From: Seongchinamella unica
Lineage (GTDB): Bacteria; Pseudomonadota; Gammaproteobacteria; Pseudomonadales; Halieaceae
Assembly: GCF_004354085.1 (NCBI RefSeq)
Contig: NZ_SMSE01000004.1
Coordinates: 310,001 to 374,000 of the forward strand
DNA: 64,000 nt
Direction of reading: 5' to 3'
This document shows, piece by piece, positions 52,467-61,950 of the stretch (position 1 is its first letter; each line of letters opens with the position of its first letter). The notes under the pieces are model-generated. The model saw only the letters and a program-made list of their open reading frames with translations, was not told the origin of the DNA and did no database searches. A program made the translations under genes and the position numbers.

Positions 52467-53756
52467 CTAGGAAGCCAGGCTGTCCTGCATGCAGTTCAGG
52501 TACCAGTCGATAAAGTGCTGCAGGGTGCGCTCGAACTCGGGATGATAAGGGCCCGGCGTAAAAAAGCGGGAATTAACCCCTTCACTGTTGCGCCTGATAA
52601 TGTACTCATCTTCCAGCGTGGTGTTGTGCCAAAGCCAGATCAACCTGTCGAGCTCATAGTCAATGCCTTCCACGGCATCGCCATTCACGAACCAGACAAT
52701 TTCCATATCGGTAGCGGTCAGCCCCCGCGGCAAAAAACGGTAGAGGACACAATGATCGGGGTAGTTGAGCATAAAGCCCAGGGGGCCCAGCTGGTGGTCG
52801 CCACATCCGCCGTCGTACCCTTTTATCTGTCCCATCAGCGGGGCTACCGGCTGGCCGTCCTCACTGCCGGTGAGATAGCCATCATAAAGCCCATAGCGGC
52901 TGGCCTGGACACAGGCACCGAAACTTTCGGCGTCGCCGTAGATGGCGCGATACTCCGCTGACATGCCCGCAATACCGGTCATAGCATCGCTCCGGTCCAG
53001 CATCTGGTGGACACGCTCCCGGGTATTGCATTCGAGATCCTTGAGCGTGTGCATACGCGCGTAGGCGCGGTGGGACGTTGCACAGTGATAACACTCGAGG
53101 TAGTTTTCCAGCACCAGCTTCCAGTTGGCATCGACTCTGTAGGTCTGCTTGTGGGCAACCCTGGCGTTGGGCAGGTCGTAGGCGCCAAGCTGCCGCTCCA
53201 GATTGCGCAGGGGGCCGAGAAAATCACCGGCGCTGGGGTCGCAGTTGATAAATACCAGGCCCTGGTAAACAACACAGAGGGCCTCCCTGAGCCCGTAATT
53301 GGCCTTATCGAAGCCCTCCTTCATTTCCATATGGCGGGCGGCACGCAACTCGCCACTGGTCTCGTAGACCCAGCCATGGTATGGGCAGACGAATGTCCTG
53401 CGGTTACCGCTGCGCTCTTCACACAGGCGTGCTCCGCGATGGCGGCAGATATTCATCAACGCGTGGATGTCGCCCGTGTCGTCGCGGCTGATAATGATCG
53501 AGTCTTCCCCGACCTCAAGTAATACATAGTCCCCCGGCTCGGGGATTTCTGAGACATGGCAGGCATACAGCCAGCTGCGGAAAATCAGGTTGTCCAGCTC
53601 CCGCTGGTAAACCAGGTGCGAACGGTAAAAATAGGCGTCGATCGCCCGCCCGCGATTGGCCATGGATTCCCGCACCCTGTCGGCCATCCTGGCGAGGGAA
53701 TCTTCAACGTCAGCGGCAATAGACTTCATGGTCATCCAGGCGACTTTCTGCGCCAT
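52467..53756 (-). CDS. Rieske aromatic-ring-hydroxylating oxygenase, GbcA-like
   Basis: A 429-residue oxygenase alpha subunit. The Rieske ligands are CRHRGARLC and CPYHGWVYE, and the mononuclear iron site is NYLECYHCATSHRAY. The C-terminal region (NGDAVEGIDYE, then EGVNSRFFTPGPYHPEF) closely resembles that of the glycine betaine monooxygenase GbcA, so demethylation of a quaternary amine is a plausible role. No reductase gene is adjacent. The start is uncertain between ATG 53756 and 53729, neither with a strong ribosome site. Confidence 0.9.
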   Translation of the reverse strand: MAQKVAWMTMKSIAADVEDSLARMADRVRESMANRGRAIDAYFYRSHLVYQRELDNLIFRSWLYACHVSEIPEPGDYVLLEVGEDSIIISRDDTGDIHALMNICRHRGARLCEERSGNRRTFVCPYHGWVYETSGELRAARHMEMKEGFDKANYGLREALCVVYQGLVFINCDPSAGDFLGPLRNLERQLGAYDLPNARVAHKQTYRVDANWKLVLENYLECYHCATSHRAYARMHTLKDLECNTRERVHQMLDRSDAMTGIAGMSAEYRAIYGDAESFGACVQASRYGLYDGYLTGSEDGQPVAPLMGQIKGYDGGCGDHQLGPLGFMLNYPDHCVLYRFLPRGLTATDMEIVWFVNGDAVEGIDYELDRLIWLWHNTTLEDEYIIRRNSEGVNSRFFTPGPYHPEFERTLQHFIDWYLNCMQDSLAS

Positions 53757-53785
53757 CCCGGCTGGGATGCTACAAGGTCCGCGGG

Positions 53786-54214
53786 CTACTTGCGGGCGTT
53801 GAACAGCTTGCGCCTGGAGTGTTCCATCAGCGCCCAGAGAATATTACTGGAACTGACCTGCCCCACCAGCTTGCCATTTTCCAGCACCGGGCGGCGGCGC
53901 TGTCGCGTGTCCAGCATAGACTGGGCCACTTCAACAATGCCATCGGTAGGCGCGCAGGTTGTGAGGTCTGTGCTCATGAAATCCCGGACCAGGGCATGCT
54001 CGGGATCACCCTCGTTATACAGGGCCGTCAACACTCCCTGGATACAATCCAGTTCGGACAGAATACCCACCGCATTGCCATCGTCATCGGTTACCGTCAG
54101 CCCGGTGAGCTTGTATTCCACAATCGTTTCAATCGCCTGGACCAGGTTGGCATCCATGTGGATCGTCAACGGATTGCGACGCATGCAGTCGCTGATCATG
54201 TTGGGTGCTGGCAT
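53786..54214 (-). CDS. CBS-domain protein
   Basis: A 142-residue protein made of two CBS motifs (about residues 5-60 and 75-135; for example MRRNPLTIHMDANLVQAIET and FMSTDLTTCAPTDGIVEVAQ). CBS pairs bind adenine nucleotides and regulate partner enzymes or transporters. ATG 54214 is chosen because AGGAG is 8 bases upstream; the open frame to 54247 starts at TTG. A TATAGT -10-like element is at 54247-54252 on the minus strand. The partner is unknown. Confidence 0.9.
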   Translation of the reverse strand: MPAPNMISDCMRRNPLTIHMDANLVQAIETIVEYKLTGLTVTDDDGNAVGILSELDCIQGVLTALYNEGDPEHALVRDFMSTDLTTCAPTDGIVEVAQSMLDTRQRRRPVLENGKLVGQVSSSNILWALMEHSRRKLFNARK

Positions 54215-54319
54215 AGCATGGGCTCCTGTTGTTGCTGCCTGCGCCAACTATAACAGACTCGCGACCGGTGTTGCCCTCCCTGAACCGGCAGACAAAACAG
54301 GCCCGCCGGCAACTGGTCG

Positions 54320-55969
54320 TCAGGCGGCCTTGCTCGGACTGGAGCCGGGCTTGCTGGCGCTGCTACCGCGTCCCGATGACTTCTTGCGCGGTGCCTTTTT
54401 GCGGGGGGTGGTTTTGCGGGCAGTGCCTGATTCCACCCGGTTTTCGCGCAGGGCCTGGCGATCCGAACGGGTGGGTGGCGGCCGGCGCCTGGATGACCTG
54501 GGACGTTTGAATTCCGTGGTATCGGGCCTTAGGTCCCCGGTTTCAAAGCGCTGCAGGATCTCTTCCATGGTGCGACTGATCCGGGTGCAAAGACGAATGG
54601 TTTCCACCTGGGGATAGGTGGTGCGCTCGCCCTCCTCCATCAGTTCCACCAGGTCGTTTTCCGACAGGTGCGACAACAGCTTGGCCGGGTTGTACCAGCG
54701 GAAATTGGGTACGATATTGATATCGCCACTGTATTCCTGGTCAATCAGGGCGTGGACCGTATTCATGGCCAGGTTAAAGCGGGGCCAGTTGTCCCCCTGC
54801 TTTTGCACCATACCGCGATATAAATTCAGCACCTCCCGGCCAACGCCCACCCCGAAACCGCTGAGAGAGCGTGCCAGCGCACCGCGCTCACCTTCGGTAT
54901 CGATAAATGGCGTGACAATGGGATTGACCATACTGACGATATAGTGGTTGGTGCTGTACAGGCGCGACAGGCGCTTCGCCGGCAGGTCATCGGCAATAGA
55001 GCCGTCTACCCATTTGCGGGTGGGCAGGTAGGGCTGCGACTCGCCATGCACGTTTTTGGCCATCAGCATCACCGGCGGAAAAACACCGGGAACAGCGCAG
55101 GACGCCATTACCGCCGAACGCACAAAGACATTGGGCGAGGTGATTGCGTTGAGCAAACGTGAACGCTGGTGGGGTTCGGCCGGGGCCACGGTAATACTGA
55201 TCTGCCGCCCGGTTTTCTCGTAGGCTTCCTGGAAGGTCATTTCCGGAATCATCCTGGCAATCAGGCTCTCCAGGTCACCGACATCAATCTGCGGGTTGGA
55301 ACCGAAGAACATGCGGGAGAGGACACTGGCTTCACGCTCGGCTTCAAAGTGCACGTTGGCAGGTTCGTAAAAATGCTCCAGTTCCTTGTCGGAGTGCGTG
55401 CCAATAACACCCGCAACCAGGGAGCCGGCGCTGGAACCGGAAATAACCCGGGGCAACAGCTCCTGTTCGAGCAGGGTCTTGACCACCCCGAGGTGATAAA
55501 AACCGAGCACCCCTCCACCGCTCAACATCAGCGCAGAACGCCCGAAACAGATATTGGCCCGATAGAAGAAATCCAGTTTATCCTGCACGTCGATGACGTC
55601 GGCGGGAAGTTCAGCCAGGTAGCGCAGGGAGTCGTCTACCTCGTCAATATACTGCTCGATCAACCGCTTGGTGCCAAAGTTGGCTTTGCGGTAGAGGGTA
55701 GAGCGCCCCATCCCACCCATATTACCGTGGATACCTTCATTGAGGGTGAACAACAGTCCCTGGTAATCGTGCCGGGCCCGCAGGCTGCGCAGCCGGTCGA
55801 GACGCAGACGAATCTGCGCGTAATCGTATTGACGGGACTGGTCGATCTCCCGCCAGCGCCTGGCGCCACTCACCTCGTCATGCTCAATCGCAGCACTCTT
55901 CCACTCGGCGTAGCTTTGTGCGTTGTCCATCTGCTTCTGCAGCTGTTTGAGCTTTCTGGATTTTCTCAC
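54320..55969 (-). CDS. Patatin-like phospholipase with DUF3336 and basic tail
   Basis: About 549 residues. A DUF3336 region (about 30-130, GLLFTLNEGIHGNMGGMG) is followed by a patatin domain: oxyanion loop MLSGGGVLGFYHLG, nucleophile ISGSSAGSLVAG and catalytic Asp in WVDGSIADD. DUF3336-patatin proteins are fungal/bacterial triacylglycerol lipase or phospholipase relatives. The last ~65 residues are Arg/Lys/Ser/Pro-rich low complexity, a tail like that on the wax ester synthase. Start GTG 55969 is preferred because AGAGAGGT lies 6 bases before it; the frame opens to 56044. Confidence 0.92.
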   Translation of the reverse strand: MRKSRKLKQLQKQMDNAQSYAEWKSAAIEHDEVSGARRWREIDQSRQYDYAQIRLRLDRLRSLRARHDYQGLLFTLNEGIHGNMGGMGRSTLYRKANFGTKRLIEQYIDEVDDSLRYLAELPADVIDVQDKLDFFYRANICFGRSALMLSGGGVLGFYHLGVVKTLLEQELLPRVISGSSAGSLVAGVIGTHSDKELEHFYEPANVHFEAEREASVLSRMFFGSNPQIDVGDLESLIARMIPEMTFQEAYEKTGRQISITVAPAEPHQRSRLLNAITSPNVFVRSAVMASCAVPGVFPPVMLMAKNVHGESQPYLPTRKWVDGSIADDLPAKRLSRLYSTNHYIVSMVNPIVTPFIDTEGERGALARSLSGFGVGVGREVLNLYRGMVQKQGDNWPRFNLAMNTVHALIDQEYSGDINIVPNFRWYNPAKLLSHLSENDLVELMEEGERTTYPQVETIRLCTRISRTMEEILQRFETGDLRPDTTEFKRPRSSRRRPPPTRSDRQALRENRVESGTARKTTPRKKAPRKKSSGRGSSASKPGSSPSKAA

Positions 55970-56153
55970 GGACTTACCTCTCTGGTACCGCGTTAACACA
56001 GTGCGTATTACACTAGGATAAAGCAATTTGTGGGCAGCGAACACATTGGAATTTGATCACCGTCAATAGCGGCGCCATTGACCGCCACCGCCCCGCTGTC
56101 ATCACAATGGCCACTGATCGGCAAACCACTGTGAACTACCCGCGAAATTAGCC

Positions 56154-56159
56154 TAGAAT
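56154..56159 (+). promoter_or_regulatory. Candidate promoter -10 of the RND efflux operon
   Basis: TAGAAT at 56154-56159 has GTGAAC at 56131-56136 with a 17-base spacer. The -10 overlaps ATG 56158, so if real, translation must start further down, at TTG 56200. Confidence 0.4.
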
Positions 56160-57273
56160 GGAGCCATTTCCGTCAAACAAGAGCAAAAACGAGGCCAACT
56201 TGCGCGCATACCTGATCGTCGCAGTCATTCTGGTAGTCCTGTTCGGCGCAATCGCCGGCTATCTGTTCAATAAATTCCAGACCCTGGCCAATACGGACTT
56301 TACACCGCCGCCCATCCTCGTCTCTGCGACCCGTGCGCAACAAGAAACCTGGCCCTCCACACTGGAAGCCGTGGGCACCATACGGGCCGCGAGAGGCGTT
56401 AACCTGGCTGCGGAAACCAGCGGAGAGATCATCGCGATCCCGGTCAACTCGGGCGATGAGGTCGCCAAGGGGCAACTGTTGCTGACCCTCAATGACCGCG
56501 TCGAACAGGCCAGCCTGAGGCGCCAGCAGGCCAATCTGGTCCTGGCCCGCCAGCTGTATGAGCGCGATGCCAGCCTGATCAGGCAGAAATCCATTCCGCA
56601 GAGCCAGTATGACCAGTCGCGGGCAAACCTCGACGCCGCCATCGCAACCCTGGCGGAGACCGAAGCGCGGCTGGATCAGAAGCGGATCGTCGCGCCCTTC
56701 GCCGGCACCCTGGGCATTATCGCGGTAAAAACCGGCGATTACATCGAATCCGGGACAGCGATTACCACCCTGCAGGACCTGAGCGAACTGGAGGTGGATT
56801 TCTCCGTTCCCGCGCGCTATTTCCCCGAGTTACGCCGGGGTCTCGACATCAGTGTGAAAACCGCGGCCACCCGTCAATCGTTTCCGGCCACCCTTGAGGC
56901 CGTCGATGCGGCGGTAGACCAGAACACACGCAATCTTGCACTGCGGGCGAGGATCCACCGGAGCGAAGGCCTGTTACCGGGCATGTTCGCCCAGCTCACT
57001 ATCGACCTGGACCGACCCCGGGAACTCGTCACACTGCCCGAAACCGCCGTCACCTACTCGCTGCAAGGCAATACAGTGTATGTGCTCGAAGAGAGCGCCG
57101 ACGGCCTCAGGGTCAATCCGCGGGTAGTGAAAACCGGGCCAGTCAGAGACAGCCGGATTGCCGTTGTTTCCGGCCTCGCCGCGGGAGAACAGGTCGTCAG
57201 CGTGGGCCAGAACAAGCTCTACCGGGGCGCCGCCGTGGTGCTTGAAGACAACCCGCCGGAGTTCACCCAGTGA
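56158..57273 (+). CDS. RND efflux periplasmic adaptor (membrane fusion protein)
   Basis: A 371-residue adaptor that bridges the inner-membrane RND pump to an outer-membrane channel. A membrane anchor (YLIVAVILVVLFGAIAGYL) is followed by the lipoyl-like halves (GSGEIIAIPVNSGDEVAKGQ and the APFAGTLGIIAVKTGDYI partner), an alpha-helical hairpin, and beta-barrel and membrane-proximal domains. ATG 56158 is the longest frame; TTG 56200 has an ACGAGG site and is the alternative given the promoter at 56154-56159. It precedes the pump gene by a GTGA overlap. Confidence 0.93.
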   Translation: MEPFPSNKSKNEANLRAYLIVAVILVVLFGAIAGYLFNKFQTLANTDFTPPPILVSATRAQQETWPSTLEAVGTIRAARGVNLAAETSGEIIAIPVNSGDEVAKGQLLLTLNDRVEQASLRRQQANLVLARQLYERDASLIRQKSIPQSQYDQSRANLDAAIATLAETEARLDQKRIVAPFAGTLGIIAVKTGDYIESGTAITTLQDLSELEVDFSVPARYFPELRRGLDISVKTAATRQSFPATLEAVDAAVDQNTRNLALRARIHRSEGLLPGMFAQLTIDLDRPRELVTLPETAVTYSLQGNTVYVLEESADGLRVNPRVVKTGPVRDSRIAVVSGLAAGEQVVSVGQNKLYRGAAVVLEDNPPEFTQ

Positions 57274-60200
57274 GGTTTACCGACGTTTTCATCCAACGGC
57301 CAGTGCTGGCGATTGTCGTCAGTTCCCTGTTGTTGCTGCTCGGCGGAGCGTCCCTGTCCAAGGTGGGCTTACGCCAGTTCCCGGCACTTGAGCGTAGCGT
57401 GATCTACATCAATACCTATTATCCCGGCGCCAGTGCACGCACGGTGCAGGGCTTCGTCACCACCCCCCTGCAGAGCCGCATTGCCGGCGCGCGAGGGGTG
57501 GAATACATGACATCGGACAGCAACCCTGGCGTGTCAAACATCACCGTGCACGTGCGATTGGGGGAAAACAGCACAGATGTTCTCAATGAAGTCATCGCCA
57601 AGGTCAGCGAGGCGAGACAGGAGTTGCCCCGCGACATCGAGGAACCCATTATTACCGCCAGTGCGGGCGGCGACAACCTGATATGGCTGGGTTTCAACAG
57701 CGAACAGATGACGCTGTACCAGGTTACTGATTTTCTCATGCGCAATGTGCAGCCCGAGATCGCCACACTACCCGGAGTAGGAAAGGCCCAGGTATACGGC
57801 TACCGGTTGTCCATGCGCATCTGGCTGGATCCGGTGAGGATGGCCGCCCTGGGTGTCACCGCTACAGACATCAACAGCGCGATTCAACGGGATAATTTCA
57901 TCTCCGCCGCCGGCGCCACCGAGGGCAACCTGGTGCGGGTTACGGTGGATGCCCACACCACCCTGCAAACCGAGGAAGAGTTCAGCAACCTGGTTGTTCG
58001 CCAGTCCGGGGATGAACGCATCCTGCTGGGCGACGTGGCGGAGATTGAACTGGGCCCAGAGACCGACCAGAAAAAGACCCTGTCCAGTGGCCGCGAAACC
58101 GTGTTTCTATCCATTGCCACCACACCCGACGCCAATCCCCTGAGCGTTTCCCGCGTGGTGCATGAGACCTTGCCAAAGATCGAGGCAATTCTACCCGCCG
58201 ACATGGAGATGCTCCTTGACTGGGACGCGAGTATCGTCATTGACGAGGCCATCAGCCAGGTGGTGACCACCCTGCTGGAGGCGGCCCTGATCGTTATTCT
58301 GGTGATCTACCTGTTCCTCGGCTCGCTGCGCGTGGTACTGATTCCCCTGATCGCCATTCCCCTGTCACTGATCGGTGTGATACTGCTCATCTTTGCCATG
58401 GGTTTCAGCCTCAATCTGCTGACGCTACTGGCCATGGTGATCGCCATTGGCCTGGTGGTCGATGACGCCATCGTGGTGGTGGAAAATGTCCATCGTCACA
58501 TCGAGGAGGGTGCCACCCCCTACGAGGCAGCCGTCGAAGGCGCCAGGGAAGTGGCCTGGCCAGTAGTCGCCATGACCCTGACCCTGGCGGCAGTGTATGC
58601 GCCTATCAGTTTCATCGGTGGCCTGACCGGGGCCCTGTTCAGCGAATTCGCCCTGGCCCTGGCGGGGGCGGTTATCGTTTCAGGTATCGTTGCACTGACC
58701 CTGAGCCCGATGATGTGCTCGCGGGTACTGTCCGATGTCGATCACCAGGGACGCTTCGCCAGCTGGCTGGACCGCCAGTTCGAAGCACTGATCAGTCGCT
58801 ACCAGAAAGTGCTGGGAGCGTGTCTCGACAATCGCGGCGCCGTGTTATTGCTGGCAGGGGTCCTGCTGCTGAGCCTGCCTGTGCTGTTTTCCCTGGGCCA
58901 GGAAGAACTGGCACCGGAAGAAGACACCGGTGGCGTTTACGTCACAGGGGACGCGCCCCGCTATGCCAACCTCGATTACAGCACCTATTACCTGAAGCAA
59001 CTTGTCGACCTGTGGAAAGAAATTCCCGAGTTCAGTCACTCCTGGCAAGTCATCCAGCCCAGCAGTAATTTTGGCGGCATCAGCCTGTACCACTGGGATG
59101 AACGCGAGCGCAAACAGCAGGACCTGCTGCTGGAACTGCAGAACAAACTGGGCCAGATCACCGGCATGGAACTGTTTGCCTTTGGTGATCCGGCACTGCC
59201 GGGGTCGGATGCGGGCCTGCCGGTCAGTTTTGTGGTCGCTTCTACCGCAGATTACCGGGAGGTCATGCGGGTGGGCGAAGAGTTGCTGGCCGCCGCCCGC
59301 GACTCCGGAAAGTTCGCCTTTGTCATGCAGACTCTGGATTTCGACCGGCCGGAGATTACCGTCGAGGTCGATCGGGACAGAGCATCCCGGCTGGGGATTT
59401 CCATGCAGGCCGTGGGCGAAACCCTGGCCGTGATGCTGGGAGAGGCAGAGGTCAACCGCTTTACCCTCGAGGGGCGTTCGTACAAGGTGATACCCCAGGC
59501 TGGCAGCAATTTCCGACTCACCCGCGACGAGCTGGAGCGCTATTATCTGCGCACCGACAGCAATCAACTGGTGCCCCTGTCGGCAGTGGTTACCCTGGAT
59601 TCCAGGATCGAACCCAACACCCTGTCCCAGTACCAGCAGTTGAACAGTACCACTGTCCAGGGCCTGATGATGCCGCCCAACAGCCTCGGTGCCGGGCTGG
59701 AATTCCTCGAGCAAACGCTCAGTGAGATCGCGCCCGCCGGTTTCCGGGTCGGTTACACCGGCACCTCCCGGCGTTTTGTCCAGGAATCGGCCTCCTTCCC
59801 CACGCTGTTCGCACTGTCACTGACCCTGATTTTTCTGGTGCTGGCGGCCCAGTTCAACAGCTTCCGGGACCCGCTGGTCGTGCTGGTCACCGTCCCCCTG
59901 TCAATTTTCGGCGCCGTGGTTCCTATCGCCCTGGGGTTCGCCACCCTGAACATTTACACCCAGGTGGGTCTGCTCACGCTCATCGGGCTGATCAGCAAGC
60001 ACGGTATTCTCATCGTGGAGTTTTCCAACAAACTGGTGGATAAAGGCATGGAGCGACGGGAGGCGGTACTGCAGGGCGCATCAAAACGCCTGCGTCCCAT
60101 TCTGATGACAACCTTTGCCACCGTTCTCGGCGTCTGGCCACTGGTGATAGCCAGTGGCGCGGGCGCCGAAAGTCATTTCAGTATCGGCCTGATGATCACC

Positions 60201-60332
60201 GCCGGCATGCTGGTTGGCACCCTGTTCACCCTGTTCGTCGTGCCGGTCTTTTACCTGCCGTTTACCCGCGCGGGCAAGAATCGCGCGGCAACACAGAGCA
60301 GCGCCGCGAACACGGGTAAGCTCCCGGCCTGA
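57270..60332 (+). CDS. RND family efflux transporter permease
   Basis: A 1020-residue proton-driven pump of the HAE-1 (AcrB/MexB-like) group. Twelve membrane helices with two large periplasmic loops. Proton-relay residues are Asp398 and Asp399 (GLVVDDAIVVVENVHRH) and Lys910 (LISKHGILIVEFSN). Starts at GTG 57270 overlapping the adaptor stop. No outer-membrane TolC-type gene is adjacent, so a distant channel is used. Likely exports hydrophobic toxins, bile acids or antibiotics; substrate unknown. Confidence 0.95.
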   Translation: MRFTDVFIQRPVLAIVVSSLLLLLGGASLSKVGLRQFPALERSVIYINTYYPGASARTVQGFVTTPLQSRIAGARGVEYMTSDSNPGVSNITVHVRLGENSTDVLNEVIAKVSEARQELPRDIEEPIITASAGGDNLIWLGFNSEQMTLYQVTDFLMRNVQPEIATLPGVGKAQVYGYRLSMRIWLDPVRMAALGVTATDINSAIQRDNFISAAGATEGNLVRVTVDAHTTLQTEEEFSNLVVRQSGDERILLGDVAEIELGPETDQKKTLSSGRETVFLSIATTPDANPLSVSRVVHETLPKIEAILPADMEMLLDWDASIVIDEAISQVVTTLLEAALIVILVIYLFLGSLRVVLIPLIAIPLSLIGVILLIFAMGFSLNLLTLLAMVIAIGLVVDDAIVVVENVHRHIEEGATPYEAAVEGAREVAWPVVAMTLTLAAVYAPISFIGGLTGALFSEFALALAGAVIVSGIVALTLSPMMCSRVLSDVDHQGRFASWLDRQFEALISRYQKVLGACLDNRGAVLLLAGVLLLSLPVLFSLGQEELAPEEDTGGVYVTGDAPRYANLDYSTYYLKQLVDLWKEIPEFSHSWQVIQPSSNFGGISLYHWDERERKQQDLLLELQNKLGQITGMELFAFGDPALPGSDAGLPVSFVVASTADYREVMRVGEELLAAARDSGKFAFVMQTLDFDRPEITVEVDRDRASRLGISMQAVGETLAVMLGEAEVNRFTLEGRSYKVIPQAGSNFRLTRDELERYYLRTDSNQLVPLSAVVTLDSRIEPNTLSQYQQLNSTTVQGLMMPPNSLGAGLEFLEQTLSEIAPAGFRVGYTGTSRRFVQESASFPTLFALSLTLIFLVLAAQFNSFRDPLVVLVTVPLSIFGAVVPIALGFATLNIYTQVGLLTLIGLISKHGILIVEFSNKLVDKGMERREAVLQGASKRLRPILMTTFATVLGVWPLVIASGAGAESHFSIGLMITAGMLVGTLFTLFVVPVFYLPFTRAGKNRAATQSSAANTGKLPA

Positions 60333-61883
60333 TTACTCAGGGCTGTCGTCGGAGCGCGTGCCGCCTTTGTATTCATCCATCAGGTTGCGCTTGTAGAGCT
60401 TGCCATTATCCGCCCGCGGCAGGCTGGGATGAAAATGCAGGGCCTTGGGAAGTTTGACGTGCGACAATCGCTCCCGGAGCCATTCCATAATCTCAATTGC
60501 GGTTTCGTCGGTGGCATCCGCCCAGTTCATCGGCTGCACCACGGCCTGCACCTCTTCCCCGAACTCTTCACAGGGCAGGCCAAAAACCGCCACGTCTGCC
60601 ACCTTGTCGTGGGTGATCAGCAGGTTTTCGATCTCCTGCGGATAAATATTGACCCCTCCGGAGATGATCATGAAATGCTTGCGGTCAGTGAGGTAAAGAA
60701 AACCATCCTCGTCCAGGTAGCCCACATCGCCGGTGGTCGCCCATCCCCGGGCGTTATAGGCGCTTGCGGTTTTCTCCTCCTCGCCATGGTAGCGAAACTT
60801 TGCCTGTGGACCGCTGAAATACACCGTGCCCGTTTCTCCCGGGGGCAGTTCCTCGCCGTCCTCGTCGAGAATATGAACTTCGCCGGAAACCGCCTGACCA
60901 ACGGAGCCCTGGTGCGACAACCAGGCGACGGAATCTATCATGGTGGCGCCGATGCCCTCACTGGCCGCGTAGTACTCGACGATCACCGGCCCCCACCAGT
61001 CAATCATTTGCTGCTTCACCTCAATCGGACAGGGCGCCGCTGCGTGAATCGCAAATTGCATGGAACTGACGTCGTAACGCTCGCGGACCTCACGGGGCAG
61101 CTTGAGCATGCGGATAAACATGATCGGCACCCACTGGCTGTGCGTGACCCGATGCTCCTCGATCAGTGCCAGGGCAGCCTCGGGATCGAATTTCTCCATA
61201 ACCACGCTGGTGCCACCCTGGTACAGGGTCATCATGTTGTAGTGCAGGGGCGCCGCGTGATAGAGCGGTGCCGGCGACAGGTAAACCGTTTCCTCACTGA
61301 ACCCGAACAGCTGACCCAGGCCACTGGCCATCGGCGGCGTGTTCACGTCGTCGTCCGCCGGTGGCACCAGTACGCCTTTGGGTTGGCCGGTAGTGCCGGA
61401 AGAGTACAGCATGGGAACGCCGTTTTTCTCATCGCTGATTGGCGTCTCGGGCTGGGCAAGCACCGCTTCTTCCCAGGACTCATAGCCGTCTGCAATGCCG
61501 CCGACCATGAAGAAATGCTCAACTCCGGCGTCATCCTCGCGAGCCTCGACGGCACTGTCCAGCAGCTTGTGGGAGCCTATAAACAGCCTTGCGCCACAAT
61601 TGGCCAGCACATAACTGATCTCCTCCCGTTTGAGATGGGTAGCGATGGGCGTAAAAATGATACCTGCACGCTGGGCGGCCCAGCAGATCTCCATGAAGCG
61701 GGCGTTGTTCTCCATCATCATCGCGATGTGATCACCGGCCTGCAGACCGAGGGAACGGAACAACTGGGCACCCTGGTTGGAGCGCTCGTCAAGCTGTCGG
61801 TAGGTGACCATTTCCCCACTGCCGCCCATGATGATAGCGGGCTTGTGGGGATAGGTTTCGGCGGTCATTCTGGGGTGCGGCAT
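60333..61883 (-). CDS. Acyl-CoA ligase (AMP-binding, FadD-like)
   Basis: A 516-residue adenylate-forming enzyme that activates a carboxylic acid to acyl-CoA. The P-loop YSSGTTGQPKGV, the EYYAASEG motif, TTGDVGYLDEDGFLYLTDR and the A10 lysine in ADNGKLYKRNL are all intact, so it should be fully active. Chain length is not readable; medium- or long-chain fatty acids or sterol side chains fit the neighbourhood. It converges on the RND gene with no gap between stops. Confidence 0.93.
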   Translation of the reverse strand: MPHPRMTAETYPHKPAIIMGGSGEMVTYRQLDERSNQGAQLFRSLGLQAGDHIAMMMENNARFMEICWAAQRAGIIFTPIATHLKREEISYVLANCGARLFIGSHKLLDSAVEAREDDAGVEHFFMVGGIADGYESWEEAVLAQPETPISDEKNGVPMLYSSGTTGQPKGVLVPPADDDVNTPPMASGLGQLFGFSEETVYLSPAPLYHAAPLHYNMMTLYQGGTSVVMEKFDPEAALALIEEHRVTHSQWVPIMFIRMLKLPREVRERYDVSSMQFAIHAAAPCPIEVKQQMIDWWGPVIVEYYAASEGIGATMIDSVAWLSHQGSVGQAVSGEVHILDEDGEELPPGETGTVYFSGPQAKFRYHGEEEKTASAYNARGWATTGDVGYLDEDGFLYLTDRKHFMIISGGVNIYPQEIENLLITHDKVADVAVFGLPCEEFGEEVQAVVQPMNWADATDETAIEIMEWLRERLSHVKLPKALHFHPSLPRADNGKLYKRNLMDEYKGGTRSDDSPE

Positions 61884-61950
61884 TGGGGGTGTCCTGAAGC
61901 TGTGATTATCACTCCGACACTAATGCGTCTTGGCGGCCAAAGCAACCGGC

